A DNA stretch of 64,000 bases from assembly GCA_963995505.1 (NCBI GenBank), contig OZ023197.1, positions 6,790,121 through 6,854,120 of the forward strand, read 5' to 3'. The translations under genes were made by a program, and so were the position numbers. The DNA is from Hypericum androsaemum (Eukaryota > Streptophyta > Magnoliopsida > Malpighiales > Hypericaceae). The notes beneath the pieces are model-generated. The model was given only the letters and a program-made list of their open reading frames with translations, ran no database searches and was not told the DNA's origin. This document shows positions 42,665-55,401 of the stretch, piece by piece. The stretch's first letter is position 1; each line of letters opens with the position of its first letter.

Positions 42665-43075
42665 TGACGTAGCGTGCGGAAACTCGAGCAATCTCGAACC
42701 GATAAAAACCTCTCCAGGCACAACTTCCGTTGTGTTAAAGAGTTTGTCCAAGAGTGTTGGACGGCCAGCAAGGGCAAACTAAGACAAAAGCGACGCACCC
42801 TTGCTCAGAATTGGAAAAGAAACCTTTTCTCTCTTTAGAATGATTCAAAACTGATTCTTTATTGCTCACCATCATAGTCCTTTAATAGGGGCGTGACTTA
42901 AGGCTTGCTGAATGCCAAGCTAATCAAAAGCCACGGTTACAAGCCGATTAAGACAGCCATTTATTTCCCCTTCCCCACATAATTGGTACTTAGACCTTAT
43001 TAACTATTCGAATGAGCTGAATAACCTGATCAGTACAAAAACAACGAGAAAGCTAATAAGGACGTCCCTACGTCA
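42665..43075 (-). repeat. C3 3' LTR
   Basis: 411 bp with TGACGTAG...CTACGTCA ends. Preceded in the sense direction by AAGAAGGGAAGAA, the likely PPT. The first three LTR bases, TGA, supply the stop codon of the polyprotein. Confidence 0.92.
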
Positions 43076-45370
43076 TTCTTCCCTTCTTGAAAAATCTGCT
43101 AGGCCACGAGCAGCTAGGCGTGATGGCACGGGAAAGGCATCATAGTACGGTGTCAAATCTGCCACATTGAAGCTCTTTGACACACCAAACTCCTCCGGAA
43201 GGTCTACGACATACGCATTATCATTGATGCGCCTAAGGATCTTGTATGGTCCAAATTTCCGAGCTTGCAGTTTGCCTCCCATAGTGCTCGGCATCCTTTC
43301 CTTTCTAAAGTGGACCATGACCTGCTCGCCTGGGTGAAAGATTTGAACACGCCTATGCTCATCAACTCTTGCCTTCTCCTTGCTATAAGCCTCCGCCAAT
43401 CTGGACCGAACATCATCAATAACTGCTTGGGCTTGCTCCGCGTAGGTAATTGCCAGCGGATTGCCTTTAGTAGGTCTCGGAACTGAAGATATATCCACCA
43501 AGTGATTAGGCTGCTTAGTGTAAACCAAAGAGAATGGTGATCTTCCTGTCACACGATGAACCGCTCCATTGTAAGCAAACTCAGCAATGGGCAAGGCCAA
43601 GTCCCATTGTCTCTTCTTCTCATGACATAAGCTTCGTAGCATGTTACCAAGGGTTCTATTGGTGACCTCGGTCTGCCCATCTGTTTGTGGATGAGCCGTG
43701 GTGCTAAATTGGAGGGTTGCATCAAACATCTTCCAAAGAGTCTTCCAAAAACTGGCTAGGAACTTGACATCCCGATCAGACGTGATGGTTTTAGGCACTC
43801 CATGTAATCTCACCACCTCCTTAAAGAAATGCTTAGCAATTCCGTGCGCATCATTAGTCTTCTTGCAAGGAACGAAGTGTGCCATCTTGGATAAGCTGTC
43901 CACAATCACAAAAATAGAATCCACACCACGAGGGGTGCGGGGTAAGCCAAGTATGAAATCCATACTGAGGTCTTCCCAAATTGCCTTTGGAATAGGCAAT
44001 GGTGTATAGAGGCCCGTGTTATTCACCGTGCCTTTAGTCTCTTGGCAGACCCTACAATGCTTGACCATGCGAGCCACATCTCTGGCCATCTTTGGCCAAT
44101 AAAAACGAGCAACCAAGGCTGCCATGGTCTTATCCCTTCCCAAATGAGCTGAGAGACCGCCTCCGTGCATCTCCCACATCAAATGCTCTCGGAGGGAAGT
44201 CTTTGGAATGCACAATTGATTCCCTCGCATAAGGAAACCATCATGTACAAAATAATCTGCCACGGCCCTTCCATTTTTGCATTGACCCCAAATCACTCCA
44301 AAATCTTCATCTTCATCATAGATTTCTTTTAAGCAATCAAAGGCAGTGATCGAACCTTTAAGCTCAACAAGAAGGCTCTCTCTTCTGCTCAATGCATCAG
44401 CCACAACGTTCTGACTCCCGCTCTTGTGAGCAATCTTGAATGGGAACTTTTGCAAGTACGTACTCCACCTTGCATGCATATGGTTGCTCAGCTTGGATTG
44501 ATCATTCAAAAACTTGAGGGCTTTGTGATCAGTGTACAGCACGAATTCTTTCCCAATCAGATAGTGCTCCCACGTCTTAAGAGCTCTAAACACGGCATAA
44601 AATTCTTGTTCATACGTGGACCAGGTCTGCCTATGCTCACTTAGCTTTTCACTAAAAAAAGCTATCGGACGCTTCTCTTGGGACAACACAGCTCCAATTC
44701 CCATACCGCAAGCATCTACATCAACCTGAAATAACTTAGAGAAATCAGGAAGTGCAAGTACCGGGGCTGAGCTTAATTTCTCTTTAAGCTCTTCAAAAGC
44801 TTCACGGGCCGCTTCCCCCCATTCAAATTTAGCTTGCTTCTTCAACAAGGAAGTCAACGGTGCGGCAATAGAGCTAAAGTTGCGGATAAATCTTCGATAG
44901 AACGTGGCTAATCCGAGGAAACTCCGCACTTGTCTCACATTAAGGGGAGTAGGCCACCTCTGAATGGCCTCAATCTTGGCCTGATCAACCTGCACTCCTT
45001 CTTTCCCTACAACAAAACCAAGAAACACAAGTTTTTCTTTCCAAAAGATGCACTTTTTCAGGTTCACAACAAGGCTGTTACCCTTTAGAGCTTCAAAAAC
45101 TTGCTTCAAGTGTTCCTGATGTTCTTCTTCTGACTTGCTATATACCAAGATATCATCGAAATATACCACCACGAACTTATCAAGGAAGGGTTTCAAGACT
45201 TGGTGCATCAGTCTCATGAAGGTGCTTGGTGCGTTTGTCAAGCCAAAGGGCATGACCAACCACTCATACAAGCCATCTCGAGTCTTGAAAGCCGTTTTCC
45301 ACTCGTCCCCAGGGCGGATTCTGATCTGGTGATAGCCACTCTTCAAGTCTATCTTCGAGAACACAACAGA
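43073..45370 (-). pseudogene. C3 RT (C-terminal part), RNase H and integrase
   Basis: Downstream half of C3 pol, interrupted at 45370 by the A7/A8 insert. RT from [15 protein letters not shown] with [12 protein letters not shown] and YFDDILVYS; RNase H ([13 protein letters not shown], with C where A has S); integrase zinc finger ([10 protein letters not shown]...CRVCQ); core with [21 protein letters not shown] and [11 protein letters not shown]; a GPY motif ([15 protein letters not shown]). It ends in the first bases of the LTR with no LTR-encoded tail. The frame is fully open in this part. Residues upstream of VFSK in the open frame come from the A LTR. Confidence 0.9.
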
Positions 45371-46173
45371 TGATGTGAGCAAGCCTAAGGACGCACCTAC
45401 TATCAAGCTTGTAGACTCGAAGCAAGTTCAAGTTCCGATTGGGCCAATGACAAGAGCACGAGCTAGGAAGTTGCAATCTGACTTCAATGGATTAATGGAA
45501 GAAGTTTGGGCTCAATCAAGTGCGTGGAGGACCAAGGACGTCCAAGAAGCCCAAGGGAGGCCCATGCACGTTTTGGAAGCTGAATGGGAGGCTTGACATG
45601 CACGTAAGCTTCTAGATGCATGCGCACATGGAGAATCAAGAAGAATCAGCCTATTTAGTCCGTGCATCTATTTGTTTTGGACGTGCACCTAGTAGTTATT
45701 CTATTAGATATTATTTGCTTATATTATTCCTTATTTAGTTGAATAAGTTCGGCCAGAATCTCTTTAGAATAGGAAAGAATTTTGGCCAGCCTTAAACTCC
45801 TTATTTGGAGTTAGTTTCGTTTAGGAAAGTTGTAAGACATGAGGGGCCTATATAAAGAGGCGTCCCCCTTCAATAAAGAATACATACAATTCGGAAATAC
45901 TTAGCATTGGCTAGTTGAGAGTTTGATACTCGTTTGTTCTTGCTTAGGCTGGTGAGTCGTCTTGGCCAGAATTTATCCTTCACTTATCAAGCGGATATTC
46001 CATCCCCGTTTGTGGCGTGATACGACCTTAGGTCAAGGTTCAGAAGCCCTTGCAGCGGGTTGAGGTACAAATTCGTGCCTTAGTTCGTGTAAGTTCTTGT
46101 GAGTTGTGATCTGTTCCATTCTAAAGTAACAAACGGTCCGAGTTGTGAATCTTTTCCGCGGAGATTCATATCA
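45371..46173 (+). repeat. A7: inverted terminal A LTR
   Basis: Complete 803-bp LTR, opposite in orientation to the rest of the insert, followed by only GTTG of the primer-site region (46174-46177). The extent resembles plus-strand strong-stop DNA. Confidence 0.92.
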
Positions 46174-46177
46174 GTTG

Positions 46178-46350
46178 TTCTTTTCTTTCTTTTCTTGCTT
46201 CACTCGTTTGTTTTCCTCTCTTTTCTCTCAAACAGCGAGGAGAGAAAACGAACCAACAAGAACAAAAAAATAACAAGCAACAAAACGAACCAACAAGAAC
46301 AAAAATAACAAGGATAATGAACTAAAGTAACAAGCTAAGCTCTGATACCA
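46178..46350 (-). other. A leader fragment with primer site
   Basis: First 173 bp or so of an A leader on the minus strand, ending in the pure A/G stretch, with primer site complementary to 46339-46350. Joined at 46177/46178 to the inverted LTR. Confidence 0.87.
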
Positions 46351-46352
46351 AC

Positions 46353-47028
46353 TGATATGAATCTCCGCGGAAAAGATTCACAACTCGGACCGTTTGTTAC
46401 TTTAGAATGGAACAGATCACAACTCACAAGAACTTACACGAACTAAGGCACGAATTTGTACCTCAACCCGCTGCAAGGGCTTCTGAACCTTGACCTAAGG
46501 TCGTATCACGCCACAAACGGGGATGGAATATCCGCTTGATAAGTGAAGGATAAATTCTGGCCAAGACGACTCACCAGCCTAAGCAAGAACAAACGAGTAT
46601 CAAACTCTCAACTAGCCAATGCTAAGTATTTCCGAATTGTATGTATTCTTTATTGAAGGGGGACGCCTCTTTATATAGGCCCCTCATGTCTTACAACTTT
46701 CCTAAACGAAACTAACTCCAAATAAGGAGTTTAAGGCTGGCCAAAATTCTTTCCTATTCTAAAGAGATTCTGGCCGAACTTATTCAACTAAATAAGGAAT
46801 AATATAAGCAAATAATATCTAATAGAATAACTACTAGGTGCACGTCCAAAACAAATAGATGCACGGACTAAATAGGCTGATTCTTCTTGATTCTCCATGT
46901 GCGCATGCATCTAGAAGCTTACGTGCATGTCAAGCCTCCCATTCAGCTTCCAAAACGTGCATGGGCCTCCCTTGGGCTTCTTGGACGTCCTTGGTCCTCC
47001 ACGCACTTGATTGAGCCCAAACTTCTTA
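46353..47028 (-). repeat. A8 3' LTR with 127-bp U3 deletion
   Basis: 676 bp. The U3 start, including the bulk of the conserved coding tail, is gone between ACTTCTT and the PPT side. It has a primer site on one side and a PPT on the other, so it is shared between the full internal region and the leader fragment. Confidence 0.9.
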
Positions 47029-50000
47029 TTCCCCTCCTCTTGAAAAGGATTTGTCCTCAAATCATCACCTACATCAAACGGACTCAAGTCAGCCACATTA
47101 AACGAAGCACTTACACTATACTCACCCGGAAGGTCTAGCTTGTAGGCATTATCATTAATGCGTTCTAGCACTTGGAATGGACCATCTCCCCGTGGTAGCA
47201 ACTTTGAACGTCTTTGGACAGGAAAACGCTCCTTCCTCAAATGTAGCCAAACCCAATCGCCCGGCTCAAAGACAACCTTGTGCCTTCCTTTGTTTGCTTG
47301 CCTTGCATAGTGCTCCGTGCGCTTCTCGATGTTCATTCTAGCTTTCTCATGTAACTGCTTGACAAATTCAGCTTTCTTCTTGCCATCTAAGTTAACATGC
47401 TCACTCGAAGGTAGAGGTGATAAATCCAATGGAGTCAAAGGATTAAATCCATAAACAAGCTCAAATGGTGAGAATTGTGTAGCGGAATGGACAGAACGAT
47501 TATAAGCAAACTCAACATGAGGCAAACAATCTTCCCAAGTCTTAATGTTATGCTTAATGAGTGCTCTCAAAAGTGTAGACAAAGTCCTATTTACTACTTC
47601 AGTTTGACCATCAGTTTGAGGATGACAAGTAGTAGAAAACAACAACTTAGTACCTAACTTGCACCACAAGGTCTTCCAAAAGTAACTTAGGAATTTAGCA
47701 TCTCTATCTGAGATAATTGTCCTAGGCATGCCATGTAACCTAACAACCTCTCTAAAGAACAAATCAGCAATGTTTGAAGCATCATCAGTTTTATGACATG
47801 GAATGAAATGTGCCATCTTAGAAAACCTATCCACTACCACAAAAATTGAATCTCTTCCACGCTTAGTCCTAGGTAGGCCTAACACAAAATCCATAGAGAT
47901 ATCAATCCAGGGCTCACTAGGTATAGGTAGTGGGGTGTACAAACCATGGGGTTTTACCTTTGACTTGGCTTGCTTGCAAGTGATGCAACGACCACAAACT
48001 CTCTCAACGTCTCTCTTCATGTGTGGCCAAAAGAAATGATCTTGTAGCATTGCCAAGGTCTTTGCAATTCCAAAATGCCCCATTAAGCCACCTCCATGTG
48101 CCTCCTGAATTAGTAATTCTCGCATCGAACAATTAGGCACACAAAGTTTGTTTTCACGAAATAGGTAACCTTCATTACGAAAGAACTTACCAAATGCACT
48201 TCTTTCAGTTGATCTAAACAACTCGCCAAAATCAACATCATCAACATACAACTCTTTAATGTGTTCAAAGCCAAGTAGTTTAGCATCAAGAGTTGAGATC
48301 AAGGCGTACCTTCGTGATAGTGCATCAGCCACTACATTTTCCTTACCTTGCTTGTAGCGAATGACATAAGGAAATGTCTCAATGAATTCCACCCATCGTG
48401 CATGCCTCTTGTTCAGCTTGTGTTGCCCCTTTAAGTGCTTGAGTGACTCATGATCAGTGTGAATCACGAACTCCTTTGGCCACAAGTAGTGCTGCCATGT
48501 CTCCAATGCTCGAACTAGTGCGTACAACTCCTTGTCATATGTCGGGTAATTCAAGGTTGCACCACTTAGTTTCTCACTAAAGTATGCAATGGGTCTTCCT
48601 TCTTGCATAAGGACAGCCCCAATTCCTACACCAGAAGCATCACACTCTATTTCAAAAGTCTTAGAGAAATTAGGTAAAGCTAACAAGGGTGCATTAGTCA
48701 ACTTCCCTTTCAGTAGTTGGAAAGCCTTCTCTTGAGCTTCTCCCCAAGTAAAGCCCACGTTCTTCTTGATGACTTCAGTTATGGGTGCGGCTATGCTACT
48801 AAAGTCCTTCACAAATCTCCTATAAAAACTAGCTAGTCCATGAAAGCTCCTAACATTAGCAACACTTGTAGGGCTTGGCCATTCACGGATAGCTCGGATC
48901 TTTTCTTCATCAACCTGTATTCCGTTAGCTCCAACAACAAAACCCAAGAATACAAGCTTATCCGTACAAAAGGTGCACTTCTTCAAGTTAGCAAACAATT
49001 GTTCTTCTCTAAGTGCATCTAAGACAGATTTCAAATGTTCTAGATGATCCTTCGTGCTCTTGCTATAAATGAGTATATCATCAAAGTATACAACTACAAA
49101 TTTACCAATGAATGGACGTAGAACATGATTCATGAGTCGCATAAACGTGCTAGGTGCGTTGGACAAACCAAATGGCATGACCATCCACTCATACAACCCA
49201 TACTTAGTTTTAAAAGCAGTCTTCCACTCATCTCCTTCTTTCATCCTAATTTGATGATAACCACTCTTCAAATCAATCTTAGAAAACATGCAAGAACCAT
49301 GCAACTCATCTAACATGTCATCTAAACGAGGGATAGGGTGACGATATTTTACCGTTATGTTGTTGACGGCTCGGCAATCAACACACATTCTCCATGTTTT
49401 ATCCTTCTTGGGCACAAGTAGGACTGGAACAGCACATGGACTCATGCTCTCTCTTACGTACCCTTTCTCCAACAGCTCGTTGACTTGCTTCTCAAGCTCC
49501 TTTGTCTCTTCAGGATTGCTTCTATATGCGGGACGGTTAGGTATGGTAGCTCCCGGGACAAAGTCTATTTGATGTTCAATCCCACGAATAGGTGGCAAAC
49601 CAGGTGGTAGCTCGTCGGGAAAGACATCCTTGTAATCCTGCAAAAGAGACACAACCATACTAGGTACATGTGGTTCAAGCTCGTTAGTGTTTAAAAGTGC
49701 CTCCCTATGCCGAAGTAAGATCATAGGCTTCTTTGCAAAGCATGCTTGCTTAATATCACTTGTTCCCACATAGTAACTCTTTTTCCAACTCTCGTTTTTT
49801 CTCTCTTTGGCCGTTTTAATTTCTGTTTTTCCGGCTTCTTTTGTTTTCTCAATCTTTTCCTCTCCATTGGCCGTTTTTCTTATCTTTTTTTCGGCTTCTT
49901 CTCTTCTCTCATTCTTTTTCTTTTTGTCACGCTCTCGTTGCTCATCACTTTCTTGTTGCAACAGTCTTTGATCTTCACAAACTTGTGATGGTGACAAGGG

Positions 50001-51590
50001 TGCCAAGGTGATTACCCTCTTCTTAAGTATAAATGAGTATTTGTTGGTGTAGCCATCATGATGCACTTTCCTATCAAACTGCCATGGCCTTCCTAACAAT
50101 AGATGACCAGCTTGCATTGGTACAACATCACACAACACTTCATCCTCATAGTTGCCAATGCGGAATGTTACCAATACTTGCTTCATCACTCGTACTTCTC
50201 CACTATCATTCAGCCATTGTAGTTTGTAAGGCTTAGGGTGTTTTCCAGTGAGCAACCCCAACTTCTCCACCATAGTAGTGCTTGCGACATTAGCACAACT
50301 TCCTCCATCTATGATGACACTACACACCTTGTCTTTGACATAGCACCTTGTGTGAAAAATATTTTCTCTTTGAGCCACATCATTTTCTTCTTTTACTTGC
50401 ACATTCAATGCTCTTCTAGACACAAGAGTAAGCCTCTCAGCAGCTTGGTACTCTTCCTCGGATACGTCCTCCAAAGAAGGCATGCTTTCATGCTCCGAAT
50501 CCTCTTCTTCAGTTTCAATCTCTCCACTCTCCTTGATCACCATTGCTTGCTTGTTAGGGCATTGACTTGAGATGTGCCCTCTTCCTTGACACTTAAAGCA
50601 CTTGATGTCACGGGTCCTAGCTGGAGTGACTTCCACTTTCCTTTGAGAATTAGCTTGAGAACTCTCGGATTTATGCTCTACTTTGGCTGCTTGTGGCTTG
50701 TCAAACTTCTTTTGGTAGTTTGGCTTCCAAGTAGAATTCGATGTAGCCTTTGTTCTCCCCTCTCCTCTCCTGAGTTGCTTCTCAATTTTCGTTGCCATAT
50801 GCACCATGTCCTCCAACTCCACATAGTGTTGCAACTCAACTTTGTCTTGAATTTCAGGATTGAGTCCATTCAAGAACCTTGCCATTGTAACTTCTCTATC
50901 TTCATCTATATCAGCTCTTATCATGGCCATCTCCATCTGTTTGAAATACTCCTCCACACTCAAACTTCCTTGCCTCAATCCTTGTAACTTCTTATACAGC
51001 TCTCTATAGTAATGACTTGGAACAAATCTCTTCCTCATCACCACTTTCATGTCTTCCCAAGTAGCTATAGGGCGTTCTCTATTTCTCCTCCTGCTAGTCA
51101 CAAGTTGATCCCACCAAGTTATAGCATAATCAGTGAATTCGGTGATGGCAAGTTTTACCTTCTTTTCTTCGGAGCTATTGTGGCAATCAAACACGAACTC
51201 AATCTTCTTCTCCCACTCTAAGTACGCCTCCGGGTCAGAACGACCAGCAAAGGAAGGTATCTTCAGTTTGATACTCCCTATGTTGTCGTCTCTCTTTGGC
51301 CTTGCCTCCCTAGGTGGACGGTTTGTTCTTGCTCTCCTAAGACTCCTTGTAGAGCCTACGCCTTCTTCCGACTCAGAATCAGCTCCGCTCGATTCTCCAA
51401 TAGGTACTCCTCTCCTACGCCTTTGGAGTTCGCCTCGCGTTTGGGGGTTGTCACGAGAATTCTCCACGGCATCCACGCGTAGTTGCAAAGGCTCCATCTG
51501 AGCTTGCACCATCCGCTCGAGCTTCCCGGCCAAGGCATCCACTAATAACTTAAGGTCTATGCTTCCCATAGTTTGACCTTCATGCGACAT
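46911..51590 (-). CDS. A8 gag-pol polyprotein, open, altered tail (1559 aa)
   Basis: Same domain order as A5 with all visible catalytic motifs: knuckle CX2CX4HX4C, protease DGG, RT YFDD, RNase H, integrase zinc finger and core, GPF motif. The deletion in the 3' LTR removes the [12 protein letters not shown] tail and shifts the frame, giving [21 protein letters not shown] residues before a stop at 46911. Gag starts [14 protein letters not shown] as in A1, and both share PKRDDNIG, so A1 and A8 belong to one subgroup. Confidence 0.92.
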   Translation of the reverse strand: MSHEGQTMGSIDLKLLVDALAGKLERMVQAQMEPLQLRVDAVENSRDNPQTRGELQRRRRGVPIGESSGADSESEEGVGSTRSLRRARTNRPPREARPKRDDNIGSIKLKIPSFAGRSDPEAYLEWEKKIEFVFDCHNSSEEKKVKLAITEFTDYAITWWDQLVTSRRRNRERPIATWEDMKVVMRKRFVPSHYYRELYKKLQGLRQGSLSVEEYFKQMEMAMIRADIDEDREVTMARFLNGLNPEIQDKVELQHYVELEDMVHMATKIEKQLRRGEGRTKATSNSTWKPNYQKKFDKPQAAKVEHKSESSQANSQRKVEVTPARTRDIKCFKCQGRGHISSQCPNKQAMVIKESGEIETEEEDSEHESMPSLEDVSEEEYQAAERLTLVSRRALNVQVKEENDVAQRENIFHTRCYVKDKVCSVIIDGGSCANVASTTMVEKLGLLTGKHPKPYKLQWLNDSGEVRVMKQVLVTFRIGNYEDEVLCDVVPMQAGHLLLGRPWQFDRKVHHDGYTNKYSFILKKRVITLAPLSPSQVCEDQRLLQQESDEQRERDKKKKNERREEAEKKIRKTANGEEKIEKTKEAGKTEIKTAKERKNESWKKSYYVGTSDIKQACFAKKPMILLRHREALLNTNELEPHVPSMVVSLLQDYKDVFPDELPPGLPPIRGIEHQIDFVPGATIPNRPAYRSNPEETKELEKQVNELLEKGYVRESMSPCAVPVLLVPKKDKTWRMCVDCRAVNNITVKYRHPIPRLDDMLDELHGSCMFSKIDLKSGYHQIRMKEGDEWKTAFKTKYGLYEWMVMPFGLSNAPSTFMRLMNHVLRPFIGKFVVVYFDDILIYSKSTKDHLEHLKSVLDALREEQLFANLKKCTFCTDKLVFLGFVVGANGIQVDEEKIRAIREWPSPTSVANVRSFHGLASFYRRFVKDFSSIAAPITEVIKKNVGFTWGEAQEKAFQLLKGKLTNAPLLALPNFSKTFEIECDASGVGIGAVLMQEGRPIAYFSEKLSGATLNYPTYDKELYALVRALETWQHYLWPKEFVIHTDHESLKHLKGQHKLNKRHARWVEFIETFPYVIRYKQGKENVVADALSRRYALISTLDAKLLGFEHIKELYVDDVDFGELFRSTERSAFGKFFRNEGYLFRENKLCVPNCSMRELLIQEAHGGGLMGHFGIAKTLAMLQDHFFWPHMKRDVERVCGRCITCKQAKSKVKPHGLYTPLPIPSEPWIDISMDFVLGLPRTKRGRDSIFVVVDRFSKMAHFIPCHKTDDASNIADLFFREVVRLHGMPRTIISDRDAKFLSYFWKTLWCKLGTKLLFSTTCHPQTDGQTEVVNRTLSTLLRALIKHNIKTWEDCLPHVEFAYNRSVHSATQFSPFELVYGFNPLTPLDLSPLPSSEHVNLDGKKKAEFVKQLHEKARMNIEKRTEHYARQANKGRHKVVFEPGDWVWLHLRKERFPVQRRSKLLPRGDGPFQVLERINDNAYKLDLPGEYSVSASFNVADLSPFDVGDDLRTNPFQEEGNKKFGLNQVRGGPRTSKKPKGGPCTFWKLNGRLDMHVSF

Positions 51591-52050
51591 GTTTGCTACA
51601 AGAAAAATTGGTTAGTAAAAAAAATTATGGCCTCACAAGCTCACTCCCTTACGTGTATACTCTCAATGTAGGGTGCACTCAAGTTCACTCGTGTTTGCAC
51701 TCAAATATTTGGCTTTTCTCTCTAAGGTACTCGCACACTCTTGCCTTTTTCCTCTCGTGATACTTGTATGTTCTTACTAAGGCTAGAACGGCCTTGCTTG
51801 AGCTCCACGCTTTAACAAACAGAATGTTAAAGTTCCTCTTTGGTCTTTCTTTTAGTCTTGCTCGTCCCCTTTCTTGATCAGCTGTTGCGCCTCCTTAGTT
51901 TGCTAGCTTCCCTCGGATTTGCTTCCTCTTTAGCTTGAGACTTCCAATTTAGCTTGCTTCCTCTTTAGCTTGAGACTTCCAATTTAGCTTGCTTCCTCTT
52001 TAGCTTGCGGCTTCCTTTTTTTTCTTTTTCTTTTCTTTCCTTTTTTTTTC

Positions 52051-52082
<32 letters not shown>

Positions 52083-52264
52083 CTTTCTTTTCTTTTCTTT
52101 CTTTTCTTGCTTCACTCGTTTGTTTTCCTCTCTTTTCTCTCAAACAGCGAGGAGAGAAAACGAACCAACAAGAACAAAAAAATAACAAGCAACAAAACGA
52201 ACCAACAAGAACAAAAATAACAAGGATAATGAACTAAAGTAACAAGCTAAGCTCTGATACCAAC
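51591..52264 (-). other. A8 leader with primer site
   Basis: Purine-rich A leader with the full 35-bp minisatellite (about 51920-52010) and an A/G tract (about 52015-52110). Primer site complementary to 52251-52262. No gene. Confidence 0.82.
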
Positions 52265-53067
52265 TGATATGAATCTCCGCGGAAAAGATTCACAACTCGG
52301 ACCGTTTGTTACTTTAGAATGGAACAGATCACAACTCACAAGAACTTACACGAACTAAGGCACGAATTTGTACCTCAACCCGCTGCAAGGGCTTCTGAAC
52401 CTTGACCTAAGGTCGTATCACGCCACAAACGGGGATGGAATATCCGCTTGATAAGTGAAGGATAAATTCTGGCCAAGACGACTCACCAGCCTAAGCAAGA
52501 ACAAACGAGTATCAAACTCTCAACTAGCCAATGCTAAGTATTTCCGAATTGTATGTATTCTTTATTGAAGGGGGACGCCTCTTTATATAGGCCCCTCATG
52601 TCTTACAACTTTCCTAAACGAAACTAACTCCAAATAAGGAGTTTAAGGCTGGCCAAAATTCTTTCCTATTCTAAAGAGATTCTGGCCGAACTTATTCAAC
52701 TAAATAAGGAATAATATAAGCAAATAATATCTAATAGAATAACTACTAGGTGCACGTCCAAAACAAATAGATGCACGGACTAAATAGGCTGATTCTTCTT
52801 GATTCTCCATGTGCGCATGCATCTAGAAGCTTACGTGCATGTCAAGCCTCCCATTCAGCTTCCAAAACGTGCATGGGCCTCCCTTGGGCTTCTTGGACGT
52901 CCTTGGTCCTCCACGCACTTGATTGAGCCCAAACTTCTTCCATTAATCCATTGAAGTCAGATTGCAACTTCCTAGCTCGTGCTCTTGTCATTGGCCCAAT
53001 CGGAACTTGAACTTGCTTCGAGTCTACAAGCTTGATAGTAGGTGCGTCCTTAGGCTTGCTCACATCA
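52265..53067 (-). repeat. A8 5' LTR
   Basis: 803 bp, complete, ending at the right target duplication ACAGA (53068-53072). Confidence 0.93.
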
Positions 53068-55230
53068 ACAGATCCACTCAAATTATCAAGCATATCATCA
53101 AGACGAGGGATAGGGAATCTGTACCCTATGGTGATTTTGTTGATTGCTCGACTGTCCACACACATTCTCCACGTACCATCCTTCTTAGGTACCAAAAGAG
53201 CGGGCACACCACAGGGACTGAGACTCTCCTGGATGTGTCCCTTGTCGAGCAATTCTTGGACTTGATCTCTCACGATCTGGTTCTCCTGAGGACTCATACG
53301 ATAGTGGGGTAAATTTGGCAACGTTGCACCCGGAATTAGATCAATTTGGTGCTGGATTTCCCTCAAAGGTGGTAAGCCCTTGGGTTCATCCTTTGGCGCA
53401 ACTTCAGGGAACAACTTCAACAATTCCTCCACTTGAGCCGGCAACTTCTCCATCTTCTCTTCGTGTTGCGGATCAGAATTCACGACAACAAGGACATGAC
53501 ATCCTCCAAACTCCTTCATGGAGTCAAGGAAACTTCTTGAGGAAGTTACCAACGTAACGGTTTGCACGGAACTGTTCAACTTGAGTTTCCCATGCTTAGG
53601 GCTTCTCGGTAAAAGAGTGAATTGTTGTCCCTCCTTCCTAACCTCATAGGTGTTTTCCTTCCCTCTATGGATAGCTTGATTATCAAACTCCCAAGGACGT
53701 CCAAGCAGTATGTGACAAGCATCCATTTCTAGCACGTCACAAGTGACGGTGTCTCGAAACCTTCCAATGGTAATTGGCACAACACATCTGTCCTTCACCT
53801 TGATTCCGCCCCCTGAGCGAATCCATCCAATGGAATATGGGGCCGGATGGGGTGTAACCTTCAAGCCAAGCTTGTCAACAATCTGCTTGCTCACAAAATT
53901 CTCTTGGCTGCCTCCATCCACAATTACTTCGCACACCTCCTCTCCTACATGGCATCGAGTCCGAAACAAATTGTGACGTTGAGACTCGTTACCTTTTGAG
54001 GTTGTCAAAACCATCTTCCGCATAACACCACAATACCCCTCCCCTTCTTCGGACATTTCATCCTCCTCCTCACTACTTCCTCCTACGGGTGCACAAAGGT
54101 AGGATCCAGCCTGCTCATCATCCGAATTTTCCTTTTCACATAATTGGTTAAATTTCCTTCTAGGGCATTCGCTGGATTTGTGTCCCATCTCATTGCACTT
54201 AAAACAACGAAAGTTTGAGGAACTTGATGCCACTTCCTTACCTTTCCTTGATGCTACCACAGAGGCAGGCTTGCTTGGAAAGGGTTTAGGCTCGGATGCG
54301 TGAGGTGCACTCCTCTCCACACCTCCTCTTGCAACGGTGGACATCTGACCAGGGCCTGAAAAATGAGTTGGCACCACTTTCTTCTTTTTCAAAGCAGCTC
54401 CTATCTTACGTGCCTTCGCACATGCATCTTGAAAATAGAGGAAAGTATCAAATTCCATTCTGCTCTTAATCTCAAAACTGAGTCCATCAACAAACCGTGC
54501 AATCATCTGATCCTCATTCTCCTCAACATCATTCCTTGAAGCTAACCGCATAAACTCAGTCATATATTCTTCTACTGACCTAGATCCTTGCGTGCAAGTC
54601 AAGAATTGCGAATAAAGAGTTTGGTGGTAATCAACAGGTAAGAACCTTCCTCTCAAGGCTTGCTCCATTGTGGGCCAGTCCCTGATTGGTAGATCTCCTC
54701 TTCTTCTCCGAGTTTCTTGTTCTTTTCTCCACCATACGGCAGCTCCTGACTCTAAATACTTCTGTTCCTCCGTAACTCACCTTCTGTTCCTCCGTGAGAT
54801 CCATGCAATCAAAATACTTCTCCACTGAATCCAGCCAATTGAGGAACCCTTCAACGTCCGTATCTCCATAAAACTTCTCAATATTCATCTTGAAAGGACG
54901 ATCCACTCTTCTTGCGTAATCATTTCCACGTTCCTCCCCTCTATAGACTTCCCTTCGCGCACCTCGGCCTCCCTCACCACGTCCTCCTTCTACACGTCCG
55001 CGGCCTCTCATGCCACGTCCTCCCCTTCTCACATAGAGGGTAGCATCAGAATCTTCATCCTCCTCTTCCTCTCTTTGATCATTACGCACCTCAGCTGGCG
55101 GGGGTTGCCCTACGGGTGGTGGTTGTACGACAAGATTGTTGAGCTGAGTGAGGATGGCTTGGATCGATGCCTCAATGTTGGCAAACCTTTGATTCATGTC
55201 TGGCCTCGGATTGGTATCTTGTTCGGACAT
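53068..55230 (-). pseudogene. C3 gag, protease and RT N-terminal part
   Basis: Starts MSEQDTNPRPDMNQRF at 55230. RG-rich stretch, gag core, then a frameshift at about 54755-54772: a 12-base stretch is replaced by 16 bases that copy CTTCTGTTCCTCCGT from just beyond. The downstream frame covers RFLPVDYHQTLYSQF, knuckle CFKCNEMGHKSSEC, protease VIVDGGSQENFVSK, and RT up to [11 protein letters not shown], where the A insert begins. Except for the shift it looks intact. Confidence 0.88.
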
Positions 55231-55387
55231 AGTGCAACGGATTTTGGTGGAGCTAGGTGGATAATTGGGACACGGATCAGGGGATCACGTTGTCCTGTGG
55301 AAGGCTCGTGGGGTGGGGTTCTCTCAAACTCACTAGGTGATAACGTTCACTCTTGATCAATATGGGAATTGATCTGACCGTATTCGG

Positions 55388-55399
55388 GCTCTGATACCA
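55388..55399 (-). other. C3 primer-binding site
   Basis: Sense TGGTATCAGAGC two bases inside the 5' LTR. Confidence 0.88.
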
Positions 55400-55401
55400 C
55401 T

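Larger units (their letters stand above)
45371..53067. mobile_element. A7/A8: inverted family A composite with target duplication
   Basis: Flanked by ACAGA on both sides (45366-45370, 53068-53072) inside C3 RT; the C3 frame is continuous across the site. Contents on the plus strand: a complete plus-strand A LTR (45371-46173), four primer-site bases (GTTG), then in minus orientation 173 bp of leader plus primer site, an A LTR with a 127-bp deletion (46353-47028), a full internal region, and a complete LTR (52265-53067). Both ends are U3 termini. The outer LTRs are both 803 bp and agree where I compared them. Confidence 0.9.

Noticed and set aside
42665..43075. Terminal inverted repeats of a DNA transposon
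   Set aside because: The TGACGTAG/CTACGTCA ends belong to a 411-bp direct repeat with primer site and Ty3 pol inside.
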